Shown here piece by piece: positions 26,651 to 35,406 of a DNA stretch of 36,368 bases (position 1 is its first letter; each line of letters begins with the position of its first letter). The notes under the pieces are model-generated. The model was given only the letters and a program-made list of their open reading frames with translations. It did not search any database and was not told the origin of the DNA. This DNA comes from Micromonospora sp. MP36 (GTDB taxonomy: Bacteria > Actinomycetota > Actinomycetes > Mycobacteriales > Micromonosporaceae), in contig NZ_VSFA01000074.1 of NCBI RefSeq assembly GCF_008119785.1, positions 1-36,368 of the forward strand, read 5' to 3'. Made by a program: the position numbers and the translations under genes.

Positions 26651-29001
26651 CGGTGTCCCCGACCCGGGCCGGCGCGGACGGGACGGCCGGGCCGGCGGGC
26701 GGCGCGGGGCGGGCCACCCCCGGCGGGCCGGCCGCGGAGCCGGGCGGCGGGTGGACGCGGCTGCTGCGGCTGGTGCCGGTGCCGCTGGCGCTGATCACCA
26801 TGATCGCCCTGGCCGGCGTGGTGCTCGGCCGGGTGTACGCCGGGCCGCTGCTGACCCGGCTGGTGGTCGGCGCGGCGGTCGGCTCGGTGCTGGTGAGCGT
26901 GGCCGCCCGCCGGCTGCCGTCGTGGCTGGTGGCACCCGTGTCGGTGGCCGCCCTGGCCGGGTGGATGGCGCTGTCGCTGCGGCTGGCGGCCGGCCACGCC
27001 GGCCTGCCGGGCGGCCTGGCCGAGGTGACCGCCGACGCCGCGCGCAACGCCATCCCCCGGCTGCTCACCGCGATGATCCCGGTGGAGCCGGCGCCGGACA
27101 CCGTGCTGGTCCCGCTGGTCGCCGCCTGGCTGGCCGGGCTGACCGCCACCGAGGTGGCGCTGCGCACCGGCCGGGTGCTGCTCGGCTACCTGCCGCCGGT
27201 GCTGCTCTACGCCGGCGCGCTCTACGTGGTCGGCCCGAACGCGGACCCGGCGATCGGGCCGACGGTGCTGTTCGCCGCCGTCGCCGCGGCCGGCCTGGCA
27301 GTGCCGTCCGGGCCCGGCGCCCCGACCTCCGCCGACCCGGCGGCCGGCCTGGCCCCGGCGGTACGCGCGGCGGTGCGGCTGCGCCTGCTCGCCGCGAGCG
27401 CGGCCGGGGTGGCGGTGGTGGTCGCCCTGGCCGCCCTGCTCGCCCCAGTGGTGGCCGGCCAGGTGGACGACCGCCCGGTCGACCCGCGCCGGTACGTCGA
27501 ACCGCCGCAGGTGGAGTCGCTGGACGAGAATCCACTGATCCGGATCTCCGGCTGGGCGCTGAACCCCGACCAGAAGCTGCTGGAGGTACGCACCGAGCAG
27601 GCCACCGCGCAGCAGGGCGGCAACCGGATCCGGCTCGCGGTGCTCAGCGACTACGACGGGGTGACCTGGCGGGTCGGCGCCACCTACCGCAACGCGGGGC
27701 GGATCCTGCCCGCCACGACGCCCGCCCCGGACGCCACCACCGACACGGTCCGCCAGGAGATCACCGTGGCCGACCTGACCGGGCGGCTGCTGCCCGCCGT
27801 GCCCACGCCACGCGAGGTGACCGGCGCCCGGGTGGCGTACGACCCGGCGACCGGCACGCTGATCCGGCCAGAAGGGCTGACCCCGGGGCTGCGCTACACC
27901 GTCACCTCGGTGCGGGAGCGCCCCGACGTGAACCTGCTCGCCACCGCGAACGTACCGGCCGGCGACGCGGTGGCCCGGGTACTGCGGGTGCCCGACGGGG
28001 CGCCGGAGCAGCTGCGCCGGCTGGCCACCCAGCTCGCCGAGGAGAACGGCGCCCCGTACGCCCGCGCCACGGCGATCCAGGACTTCCTCGCCGAGCACTA
28101 CCGGGTGACCGCCGACGCGCCGAGCGGGCACGCGTACCCGAACCTGGCGTTCTTCCTGTTCGGACCCCGCAACGGCGGCGGGCAGCGGGGCACCTCCGAG
28201 CAGTTCGCGGCGGCGTTCGCGGTGCTCGGCCGGCTGGCCGGCCTGCCCACCCGGGTCGTGGTCGGCTTCACGCCCAAGGGCGACGGGCCGGTGCCCGCCG
28301 CGGACGCGCTCGCCTGGCCGGAGGTGCTCTTCGACGGCGTCGGCTGGGTGCCGTTCGACCCGATGCCGCGCCCCGACGAGGAGCCCCGCCCGGTGGAGGA
28401 GGACTTCCGCCCACCGCCGGACGACCCGCCCCCGTCGCAGGTGCCGGAGCCGACGGTGGAACCCACCGCGACGCCCCCGGCCGCCGCCGCACCCGGTCCG
28501 GCCGCCCAGCGTGGGCCGGGCACGCCGCTGCTGGTCGGCGGCGGCACCCTCGGGCTGGCGCTGCTGGTCGGGCTGGTGCTGCTCACGCTGGCCGCGCTGC
28601 GCCGCAACCTGACCCGGGACCGGATGCAACAGGGTGACCCCGGCCGGCGGATCGCCGGCGCCTGGCGGGAGCTGACCGACGCGCTGCGGCTGGCCGGCGC
28701 CCCGGTCGGCGACGACCTGGCGGCGGCCGAGGTGGCCACGCGGGCCCGCCGCACCCTGGCCGAGGCCCGGGTCGCGGTGGACACCGCCGGCATCCCGGCG
28801 GAACCGCCCGACGCCGGGCTCGACGAGCTGGCCGGGATGCTCAACCAGGTGGCGTTCGCGCCCGGCATGGCAACGCCCGCCCAGGCGGACCGGGCAACCA
28901 CGCTGGCCGGCGACTACGTCTCGGCGCTACGCGCGGCCCGGCCCTGGTGGCGGCGGCTGCTGTGGACGGTGCATCCGGGTCCGCTGCGCTGGCGCCGCTG
29001 A
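26647..29001 (+). CDS. TgpA-type transglutaminase-like membrane protein lacking catalytic Cys and His
   Basis: 784 residues. Seven or so N-terminal TM helices (about 38-275), a large extracellular region with the transglutaminase-like fold (about 470-580), a Pro-rich linker, one more TM helix (LLVGGGTLGLALLVGLVLLT, about 620-650) and a cytoplasmic C-terminal domain. In TgpA proteins the motifs are GDCEQFATA, AHAWPEV and FDPTP. Here they read GTSEQFAAAF (Ser517 for Cys), DALAWPEV (Leu555 for His) and FDPMP (Asp571 kept). Two of three triad residues are gone although the surroundings are well conserved, so it should not be a transglutaminase or thiol protease. It is the last member of the MoxR-DUF58 set and overlaps DUF58. 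Confidence 0.93.
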   Translation: MTVSPTRAGADGTAGPAGGAGRATPGGPAAEPGGGWTRLLRLVPVPLALITMIALAGVVLGRVYAGPLLTRLVVGAAVGSVLVSVAARRLPSWLVAPVSVAALAGWMALSLRLAAGHAGLPGGLAEVTADAARNAIPRLLTAMIPVEPAPDTVLVPLVAAWLAGLTATEVALRTGRVLLGYLPPVLLYAGALYVVGPNADPAIGPTVLFAAVAAAGLAVPSGPGAPTSADPAAGLAPAVRAAVRLRLLAASAAGVAVVVALAALLAPVVAGQVDDRPVDPRRYVEPPQVESLDENPLIRISGWALNPDQKLLEVRTEQATAQQGGNRIRLAVLSDYDGVTWRVGATYRNAGRILPATTPAPDATTDTVRQEITVADLTGRLLPAVPTPREVTGARVAYDPATGTLIRPEGLTPGLRYTVTSVRERPDVNLLATANVPAGDAVARVLRVPDGAPEQLRRLATQLAEENGAPYARATAIQDFLAEHYRVTADAPSGHAYPNLAFFLFGPRNGGGQRGTSEQFAAAFAVLGRLAGLPTRVVVGFTPKGDGPVPAADALAWPEVLFDGVGWVPFDPMPRPDEEPRPVEEDFRPPPDDPPPSQVPEPTVEPTATPPAAAAPGPAAQRGPGTPLLVGGGTLGLALLVGLVLLTLAALRRNLTRDRMQQGDPGRRIAGAWRELTDALRLAGAPVGDDLAAAEVATRARRTLAEARVAVDTAGIPAEPPDAGLDELAGMLNQVAFAPGMATPAQADRATTLAGDYVSALRAARPWWRRLLWTVHPGPLRWRR

Positions 29002-29031
29002 CGCCTTGCCCACCGGTCCTACCGTCGGGGC

Positions 29032-29361
29032 ATGTCCGCACCACTCTGGGCGGTCCTCGCCACCCTCGCCACTGCTCTCCTGGTCACCGCCGGCTGGCGG
29101 CGGCGCGTACGAACCCGCAACCGTCGGGAGCTGACCCGGGAGGAGAAGCTCGCCGCAGCCCGCAAAGCGGCCCGGCAGCTGCACCGCTCCGGCCCGCGCC
29201 CGCACCGGGACACCTTCGAACGGGGCGCTCCGCCCGGTGACCGGTACTCGGGAGCGATCCTGGAGAACAGCGCCTACGGCGACGCCGCCGGCCACCACAG
29301 CGGTTACGACAGCGGCGGCGGCGGTTTCGACAGCGGCGGGAGCGACGGCGGCTCCTACTGA
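29032..29361 (+). CDS. Small membrane protein with Gly/Ser-rich tail
   Basis: 109 residues. An N-terminal TM helix (LWAVLATLATALLVTAGW), a basic helical stretch (RRVRTRNRRELTREEKLAA), then a flexible tail ending in repeated DSGGGG/SDGGS. No family recognised. It starts 30 bases after the TgpA-like gene on the same strand and may belong to that operon. Its stop overlaps the stop region of the convergent SDR gene by seven bases. Confidence 0.75.
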   Translation: MSAPLWAVLATLATALLVTAGWRRRVRTRNRRELTREEKLAAARKAARQLHRSGPRPHRDTFERGAPPGDRYSGAILENSAYGDAAGHHSGYDSGGGGFDSGGSDGGSY

Positions 29362-30155
29362 TCCGCCGCGCGCAGCTTGCGGACCAGTTTGCGCAGGCCG
29401 GCCTGCCAACCGTCCGGGTCCTCGGCGCGGCGGCGGGCGTACGTGGCAACCTCCGGGTGCGGCAGGATCAGGAACCGCTCCTCGGCCAGCCCGGCGATGG
29501 TCGCCTCGGCCACCTCGTCGGGGCTGAGCACCGCCCCGGACGCGGCGATCACCCGGGCACCCAGGTGCCCAGCGGCCAGGCCGTCGGCGAGCATCGGCGT
29601 GTCCACCCCCTGCGGGCACAGCGCGCTGACCCGGATGCCGGCGTCCCGGTAGGTGATGGACAGCCACTCGGCGAAACCGACCGCCGCGTGCTTCGTGGCC
29701 GTGTACGGGGCGTCTCCGACCGCGGTCAGTACCCCCGCCGCCGAGCAGGTGAACAGCAGATAGCCCGAGCCGCGGCGGAGCATCGCCGGCAGCACCGCCC
29801 GGGCGGTGTGCACGTGGGCCATGACGTGGACCTGCCAGGCCCGCTCCCAGTCCGCGTCGGGGGCGTCCACTCCCCCGCCGGTGGCCACTCCGGCGTTGGC
29901 GCAGTACAGGTCGATCCGCCCGTACCGCCGCTCGGTCTCGTCGACCAGCGCGCGCACCTGCGCGGCGTCGGTGACGTCCAGCCCGACGCCGTGCGCGACC
30001 GGGCCGACCGCCGCGGCCACCGTGCGGGCCGCGTCGGCGTCCAGGTCGGCGAGGACGACCGCGGCGGCGCCCTCGGCGGCGAACCGGCGGCCGAGCGCCG
30101 CGCCGATGCCACCCGCACCGCCGGTGATCACGGCCACCCGGTCGGTCAGGTTCAT
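29355..30155 (-). CDS. Short-chain dehydrogenase/reductase (SDR)
   Basis: 266 residues. Rossmann NAD(P)-binding TGGAGGIGAAL (11-21), Asp37/Asp39 after the second strand suggesting NAD(H) preference, NAG at 87-89, Ser138, Tyr151 and Lys155 (YTATK) as catalytic residues. The Asn of the classical SDR tetrad appears as His110 (WQVHVMAH), an uncommon change. Substrate cannot be told. Its ATG overlaps the stop of the LLM oxidoreductase gene (ATGA), so the two are co-translated and may act on the same compound. Confidence 0.93.
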   Translation of the reverse strand: MNLTDRVAVITGGAGGIGAALGRRFAAEGAAAVVLADLDADAARTVAAAVGPVAHGVGLDVTDAAQVRALVDETERRYGRIDLYCANAGVATGGGVDAPDADWERAWQVHVMAHVHTARAVLPAMLRRGSGYLLFTCSAAGVLTAVGDAPYTATKHAAVGFAEWLSITYRDAGIRVSALCPQGVDTPMLADGLAAGHLGARVIAASGAVLSPDEVAEATIAGLAEERFLILPHPEVATYARRRAEDPDGWQAGLRKLVRKLRAADQ

Positions 30156-31147
30156 GGTCGGCTCCCTTCGCCGCCGAGCCGGGGGATCAGCGCGGCCAGC
30201 GCCGCCGCGCCGCCGGCGGCCAGCTCCGGGGTGGGCAGCAGCGCCAGCACCGGCACGTCCACCCCCTGGTCGGCATACCGCCGGACCTGCGCGACGCAGT
30301 GTTCCGGCGAGCCGTGCAGCACCAGCGCGTCGACCACCTCGTCCGGCACGGCCGCGGCGGCGCCCCGCCGGTCGCCGGCCGCCCACGCCTGCCACATCGG
30401 CCCGAGCAGCGCGTCCCGGCCCAGCCAGCGGTGGAACGCCGCGTACGCGGGGACGGTCAGGTAACCGGCGATCAGCCGGCGGCCCAGCGTCCGGGCGTGT
30501 GCGGCGTCCTCGGTGGGGCAGACGAAGATCCGGGCGACGACCTCGAAGCCGGGGCGGCGCTCGCCCAGCTCGGCGAGGGCGGTCGGCACGTCGTCGGCGG
30601 CGAGCCAGTTGAGGATCACCCCGTCGGCCTCGGCGGCGGCGAGCCGCAGCATGCCGGGGCGCAGCGCGGCCAGCAGCACCGGCGGCGGAACGGCCGGGGG
30701 GCGTTCCAGGGTGAACCGGCGGACCGTGAAGGTGTCGTACACCTCGTCGACGGTCTCGCCGCACAGCGCGGCGCGCAGAAAACGCAGCACGTCCCGGGTC
30801 CGCTGGTACGGCTCCTCGAAGCGGGCGGCGTTCCAGTCCTGGACGAGCACCGGCGAGGAGGCGCCGATGCCGAGTGCGAATCGGCCGGGGGCGGCCTCGG
30901 CGAGCGCCGCGGCGCTCATCGCGAGCAGCCCGGGTCCCCGGGTGAAGACCGGGGTGATCGCCGTGCCGAGGCGCAGCCGGGGTTGCCAGGCGGCGGCCAA
31001 CGCCAGCGGGGTGAACGCGTCGGTCCCGGCCACCTCCGACGACCAGAGGTCGGTGAAGCCGGCCCGGTCGAGGGCCGCGTAGACCGGGGCGTGGTCGGCG
31101 AGCGGGATGCCGCTCAACGGAACCGTCATGCCCCATCTGATCGTCAC
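30152..31147 (-). CDS. LLM-class (luciferase-like, probably F420-dependent) oxidoreductase
   Basis: 331 residues from a GTG chosen because TIRWGMTVPLSG forms the first beta strand; an ATG at 31129 would cut it. TIM-barrel signatures: FTDLWSSEVAGTDAFTPLAL, RLRLGTAITPVFTRGP, LAEAAPGRFALGIGASS, and LLAALRPGMLRLAAAEADGV. The G-ASSPV segment and overall pattern match actinobacterial F420-dependent LLM proteins, though F420 versus FMN use cannot be proven by reading. Coupled to the SDR gene and divergent from the LtrA pair across 141 bases. Confidence 0.9.
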   Translation of the reverse strand: MTIRWGMTVPLSGIPLADHAPVYAALDRAGFTDLWSSEVAGTDAFTPLALAAAWQPRLRLGTAITPVFTRGPGLLAMSAAALAEAAPGRFALGIGASSPVLVQDWNAARFEEPYQRTRDVLRFLRAALCGETVDEVYDTFTVRRFTLERPPAVPPPVLLAALRPGMLRLAAAEADGVILNWLAADDVPTALAELGERRPGFEVVARIFVCPTEDAAHARTLGRRLIAGYLTVPAYAAFHRWLGRDALLGPMWQAWAAGDRRGAAAAVPDEVVDALVLHGSPEHCVAQVRRYADQGVDVPVLALLPTPELAAGGAAALAALIPRLGGEGSRP

Positions 31148-31243
31148 TGGTCGATCGTGCCCGCTCGCCGTTCCCCCGAGCAAGATCCGGGTCGGTCCCA
31201 CCCTGATCGAAAAGCACGATAGACACCAACAAGACCGGAAAGA

Positions 31244-31281
31244 GTGTTACGACTGCCAGATGGGCCGGACCGACGGGGAGA
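31244..31281 (+). repeat. Leader repeat, copy 1 (before LtrA-like gene 1)
   Basis: TGTTACGACT-CCAG-TGG-C-GGACCGA matches the segment before the second LtrA-like gene (32629-32666) at about four of five positions. Both copies lie about 45 bases before the chosen start and are in frame with it, so they may be either a shared leader or an N-terminal extension (LRLPxGxDR). Confidence 0.6.
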
Positions 31282-31288
31282 GGCGACC

Positions 31289-32500
31289 GTGACCGCCGCC
31301 GAACCGCCGGGTCTGCTGATGGCGAAGGACGCGAAGCGGGCGACGTTCCTTGAGCTCTTCTTCGACCTGGTGTTCGTCTTCGCGATCGCCCGGATCGGGA
31401 CCCGCGCCTTCGAGGACTTGGCGGTGGCGCCGGGGCACGGCACCGGTGGGCGGGCGGTCACCGACAGCGGCAAGACCCTGCTGCTGGGGCTCGCACTCTG
31501 GGCGGTCTGGCAGGGCACCGCGTGGACGACCAGCCGGTACGACCCGTACCACACCTCGATCCAGGCCATCGTGATCATCGCGCTGGTGTGCAGCATGGTG
31601 ATGGGGGTGGCAATCCCCCGGGCGTTCGCCCAGGCCGGGCTCGCCTTCGCCGTCGCGTACGTGACGGCGCAGCTGAGCCGCCCGGTGATCCTGCTGGCGG
31701 CGTTGCGCGCCCACCCATACCGCCGGCTGAAACTGCGCATGCTGATCACGTTCGCGGTGACCGGCGCGCTCTGGTTGACCGGAGCGTTCCTGCCCACCGT
31801 CCCGCGGGTGGCGCTCTGGACGGCCGCCCTCGCCCTGGAGTACCTGGCGATGCGGACCGGCTGGCCCTTGCCCAAACTGGGCCGCTCCACCACCTCCCGC
31901 TGGGACATCGCCGGGGAGCACCTGGCCGAGCGGTACCAGCAGTTGTTCCTCGTCGCGCTCGCCGAGACGATCCTCGTCGCCGGCCTGGAATACAGCGAGC
32001 GGCCGCCCGACCTGCGCCGGAGTGCCGCCTTCGCCACGGCGATCGTCACCTCTGTGCTGCTATGGCGGATCTACGTGCAGCGGGCCGGGCAGATCCTGGC
32101 CGAGGCGGTGACGAAGGCGACCCATCCCGCCACCATCGGCCGGTCAGCCTCCGACACCCACCTGATGATGGTGATAGGCGTGGTCGCCACCGCGATCGGC
32201 TACGAACTGGTCACCGACCATCCGGCGGGGCACAGCCACGCCGTGTGGGTCGCGATGACCCTCGGCGGCCCGGCGCTCTTCCTGGCCGGTCGGGCCCGCT
32301 TCGAGTACGAGGTCTTCGGCCGCGTGTCACGGTCCCGCTGGATCGCCATTCTGGTTCTCCTGGCGTCAGCGCCGCTGCTGCTGCACGTGGCGACGCTGGC
32401 GTCCGGGGTGGCGGCCGCCGTGGTGCTGTTCGCGGTGGCGGTGGCCGACGCCCGCCGGGCCCGGGGTCGCCCACCCGAGGCCGCCGCTCCGCCCCTCTGA
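31289..32500 (+). CDS. LtrA family membrane protein (low temperature requirement A-like), copy 1
   Basis: 403 residues; GTG with GGGGAGAGG upstream. Family signature ATFLELFFDLVFVFA near the N-terminus, WQGTAWTTSRYDPY, MGVAIPRAF, WDIAGEHLAERYQQLFLVAL and RARFEYEVFGR. Ten or so TM helices; integral membrane protein of unknown biochemical role, first linked to growth in the cold in Listeria. Tandem paralog follows 176 bases downstream. Confidence 0.93.
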   Translation: MTAAEPPGLLMAKDAKRATFLELFFDLVFVFAIARIGTRAFEDLAVAPGHGTGGRAVTDSGKTLLLGLALWAVWQGTAWTTSRYDPYHTSIQAIVIIALVCSMVMGVAIPRAFAQAGLAFAVAYVTAQLSRPVILLAALRAHPYRRLKLRMLITFAVTGALWLTGAFLPTVPRVALWTAALALEYLAMRTGWPLPKLGRSTTSRWDIAGEHLAERYQQLFLVALAETILVAGLEYSERPPDLRRSAAFATAIVTSVLLWRIYVQRAGQILAEAVTKATHPATIGRSASDTHLMMVIGVVATAIGYELVTDHPAGHSHAVWVAMTLGGPALFLAGRARFEYEVFGRVSRSRWIAILVLLASAPLLLHVATLASGVAAAVVLFAVAVADARRARGRPPEAAAPPL

Positions 32501-32628
32501 GGATGCCGCGCCGGGCCGGCCTCGCCGACGGCGCAACGCCCGGGCAAGAGGACCGCGGCGCGGCCGGCGAGCAGGAACCGCCCCAGTGGCGGCAATCCGG
32601 GCGATCCCGGCCGGAGCGCGACAAGCGC

Positions 32629-32666
32629 ATGTTACGACTTCCAGGTGGCCTGGACCGAGGGTGGGA
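32629..32666 (+). repeat. Leader repeat, copy 2 (before LtrA-like gene 2)
   Basis: Second copy of the conserved segment found before LtrA-like gene 1. Here it begins with ATG (GTG in copy 1), in frame with the gene, giving MLRLPGGLDRGW. Its ribosome site is poorer than that of the downstream ATG, so use as a start is uncertain. Confidence 0.6.
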
Positions 32667-32676
32667 TCCGCCGACC

Positions 32677-33912
32677 ATGACGACCGGTGACGAGACCGGC
32701 GGGCAGGTCGATCGCGCAGCGCGCGAGGCCCCAGGGGTCGTGTCGACCCGAGCCACGTTCCTCGAACTCTTCTTCGACCTGGTGTTCGTCTTCGCGCTCA
32801 CCCGCATCACCGCCCGCTCCTTCCAAGACCTGGCCCTTGAACCGGGCGGAACCACAGGGTTCTCACCGATCACCGGCGGCGGCAAGACCCTGCTGCTGCT
32901 GTTGGCGCTGTACACGGTGTGGCAGGGCACCGCCTGGACCACCAGCCGGTACGACCCGTACCGGTTCGGGTTGCAGCTCGTCGTGATCATCGCCCTGGTG
33001 GGCAGCATGATCATGGGCGTGGCCATCCCTCGCGCGTTCAGGGCCGCCGGCCTGGCGTTCGCGGTCGCGTACGTGGTCACCCAGGTCTCCCGGCCGCTGA
33101 TCCTGCTGACCACCCTCGGCCGGCATCACAACCGGGGGCTCAAGCTGCGCATGCTGATCACGTACTGCGCGACCGCGGTGCTCTGGCTGGTCGGCGCGTT
33201 CCTGCCGACCAACCCGCGGACCGTGCTCTGGACGGTGGCGTTGGCCATCGAGTACCTGGCGGGACGCACCGGCTGGCCGGTACCCGGGCTGGGACGGTCC
33301 GCGGTGTCCCGGTGGGACATCGCCGGGGAACACCTAGCCGAACGCTACCGACAGTTCTTCCTGGTCGCGCTCGGCGAGACGATCCTCGTCGCCGGGTTCG
33401 CCTACAGCGCCCGTCCCATCAGTCGCAACCCCACCGTGGCCTTCGCCCTTGCGCTGCTCACCTCGATCCTGCTCTGGCGGATCTACTTCCAGCGCGCCGG
33501 CCAGATCCTCGGCGAGGCGGTCCTCAAGGCGAAGCATCCCGCGACGATCGGCCGGTCCGCAGCCGACACCCACATGATCATGCTGGCCGGGACCGCCGCC
33601 ATCGCCATCGGCTACCAGCTGGCCATCGAGCATCCCCTCGATCGGGCCGAGGCGGCCTGGGTCACGTTGATCATCCTCGGCCCAGCGGTGTTTCTAGCCG
33701 GGCGCGCCCGGTTCGAGTACGAGGTCTTCGGCCGGGTGTCGCCGTCCCGCTGGATCGCCATCCTCGCCCTGCTCGCCTCGGTGCCGCTGCTTCTGTTCCA
33801 CCCGCCGCTGATCGCCTCGACGGTGGCCGCCGCCGTGCTGGCCGCGGTGGCGGTGGCCGACGCGCGCCGCGCGCGGGGCAAGCCGCCGGAGGCAGCAAAG
33901 CCGCCGTTCTGA
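32677..33912 (+). CDS. LtrA family membrane protein, copy 2
   Basis: 411 residues from the ATG with GAGGGTGGGA upstream; an in-frame ATG at 32629 is possible. Same motifs as copy 1: ATFLELFFDLVFVFALTRI, WQGTAWTTSRYDPY, MGVAIPRAF, WDIAGEHLAERYRQFFLVAL, RARFEYEVFGRVSPSRW and the shared tail ADARRARGKPPEA. About two thirds identical to copy 1 by eye, clearly a tandem duplication. Many TM helices; role unknown. Confidence 0.93.
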   Translation: MTTGDETGGQVDRAAREAPGVVSTRATFLELFFDLVFVFALTRITARSFQDLALEPGGTTGFSPITGGGKTLLLLLALYTVWQGTAWTTSRYDPYRFGLQLVVIIALVGSMIMGVAIPRAFRAAGLAFAVAYVVTQVSRPLILLTTLGRHHNRGLKLRMLITYCATAVLWLVGAFLPTNPRTVLWTVALAIEYLAGRTGWPVPGLGRSAVSRWDIAGEHLAERYRQFFLVALGETILVAGFAYSARPISRNPTVAFALALLTSILLWRIYFQRAGQILGEAVLKAKHPATIGRSAADTHMIMLAGTAAIAIGYQLAIEHPLDRAEAAWVTLIILGPAVFLAGRARFEYEVFGRVSPSRWIAILALLASVPLLLFHPPLIASTVAAAVLAAVAVADARRARGKPPEAAKPPF

Positions 33913-33932
33913 CCCGCCCCGAGGACCACGGT

Positions 33933-33948
33933 CGCGGGACCACCCGCG
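33933..33948 (+). terminator. Hairpin between LtrA copy 2 and the DUF1028 gene
   Basis: CGCGGG-ACCA-CCCGCG, a 6-bp GC stem 20 bases after the LtrA stop, without a T-run. Could end the LtrA transcript; it lies only 26 bases before the next start. Confidence 0.35.
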
Positions 33949-33974
33949 CCGGCTGCTGGCACTACGATCCGCGA

Positions 33975-34820
33975 ATGACCTTCTCGATCGTCGCGCGCTC
34001 CGCCGACGGGCACCTGCACGGCGTCGCCGTGGCCAGCAAGTTCCTCGCCGCCGGCGCGCTGGTCCCGGCCGCCGAGGCCGAGGTCGGCGCCGTGGCCACC
34101 CAGGCGCACGTCAACCTGGCGTACCGGGCGCAGAGCCTGGCGCTGCTGCGCACCGGCGTGGCCCCGGCGGACGTGGTGGCCGGCCTGGTCGCCGCCGACC
34201 CGGGCCGGGACGACCGGCAGGTCGGCGTGGTCGGGACGACCGGCGACGGGGCCACCTGGACCGGGCCGCGGTGCCACCCGTGGGCCGGCGGCCAGGCCGG
34301 GGACGGCTGGGCCGTGCAGGGCAACATCCTGGCCGGCCCGCAGGTCATCGACGCGATCCGGGACGCCTGGCTCGGCGGGGCCGAACTGCCCTTCCCCCGG
34401 CGGCTGCTGGCGGCGCTGCACGCCGGTGACCGGGCGGGCGGCGACCGGCGCGGCCGGCAGAGCGCCGGCCTGCTGGTGGTGCAGCGGCGCGGCGGCTACG
34501 CCGGCACCGGCGACGAGCTGGTCGACCTGCGGGTGGACGACCACCCCGACCCGGTCACCGAGCTGGGCCGCCTGCTCGACACGCACACCATGCTCTTCGG
34601 CAAGCCCGACCCGGCCACCCTGCGGGACCTCGCCGGCCCGCTGGCCGACGAGGTGGCCGCGCTGCTGGCCGCCGCCGGCCACCCGGTCGGCCCGGCCGGC
34701 CTGGACGACGCGCTCGCCTCCTGGGCCGGGGTGGAGAACCTGGAGGAGCGCTTCGTCCCCGGCCGGATCGACCCGATCGTGCTGGACCACCTGCGCCGCA
34801 CCGCCCCGACCGACCGCTGA
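33975..34820 (+). CDS. DUF1028 domain-containing protein
   Basis: 281 residues. N-terminal MTFSIVARSADGHLHGVAVA, with VGAVATQAHVN, GDGWAVQGNIL and DLRVDDHPDPVTELGRLLD, is the DUF1028 (Ntn-hydrolase-like) pattern. A C-terminal helical part (about 205-275) resembles a peptidoglycan-binding-like or helical add-on seen in some members; that part is uncertain. Function not established. Start chosen because the family begins with TFSIVA right after Met. Expressed from its own unit or with the LtrA genes. Confidence 0.9.
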   Translation: MTFSIVARSADGHLHGVAVASKFLAAGALVPAAEAEVGAVATQAHVNLAYRAQSLALLRTGVAPADVVAGLVAADPGRDDRQVGVVGTTGDGATWTGPRCHPWAGGQAGDGWAVQGNILAGPQVIDAIRDAWLGGAELPFPRRLLAALHAGDRAGGDRRGRQSAGLLVVQRRGGYAGTGDELVDLRVDDHPDPVTELGRLLDTHTMLFGKPDPATLRDLAGPLADEVAALLAAAGHPVGPAGLDDALASWAGVENLEERFVPGRIDPIVLDHLRRTAPTDR

Positions 34821-35406
34821 CCCGTCAACCGCCGCGTGGTCTGCTCGGCTCGGCCGGGTCGGCGGCTGGCGGGATGGCCCTGCGCCACCACCCACGGACC
34901 GCAACGCGCGCAGGGAGCCCCGGCCACCCTGGAGTCGTTGCGCCCCCGCCAGAGGTGCAGTGACCGCGACAGTCCGCCGCCGCGACCCGCCGCGCGGACC
35001 CGGCGTGCCCTTCCCTGCGCCGCGTCGCTCGGACGCGGCGCGGCCGGCTGCCGCCCGCGAACCGCAACCACTCTCGGCGCTTTCGTCTGCGGCGGCCCCG
35101 GGCTTCCCGCTCTCCGCGCCAGCCGCCGGGCGTGTTGCGTGCCCGGCGTGGAGCGACAGCGGAGCGTCGGACGCGCGCCCCCACCGGAGCGCCGGCTGAC
35201 CCAGCCGGAAACCCAACCCATCTAACCGCCATCAAACCCGGGACGGTTCAGCTTGACCGGTACGTCATGATCCGCATGGGCCTCACTGGAGGCACAGAAG
35301 AGGGCGTGTACGAGGCGGCCAAGCAACGCGGGGAACTTCCCCCGCCCGGTCCACGTGGCCCGGGTGTCAGCGTTCGCAAGCCGTAGGGTCCACGTAAACT
35401 CCATCG
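34821..35406. other. 586-base stretch without a convincing gene
   Basis: Very GC-rich; both strands are open for long stretches, but the translations are Arg/Pro/Ala-rich and lack structure. A small hairpin CCGGCT-GACCC-AGCCGG lies at 35192-35208. Just after it a short frame (YVMIRMGLTGGTEEGVYEAA up to SVRKP and stop at 35386) looks slightly more protein-like and could be a small peptide or gene scrap; I cannot support more. Confidence 0.3.

Noticed and set aside
24473..28629. Long minus-strand frames (674 and 930 codons) opposite MoxR, DUF58 and the TgpA-like gene
   Set aside because: His/Arg/Gln/Gly-rich shadows of well-recognised genes on the plus strand.
33612..35221. Minus-strand frames up to 534 codons opposite the DUF1028 gene and the gap after it
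   Set aside because: Composition of shadow frames; the plus-strand DUF1028 protein explains most of it and nothing recognisable remains in the gap.
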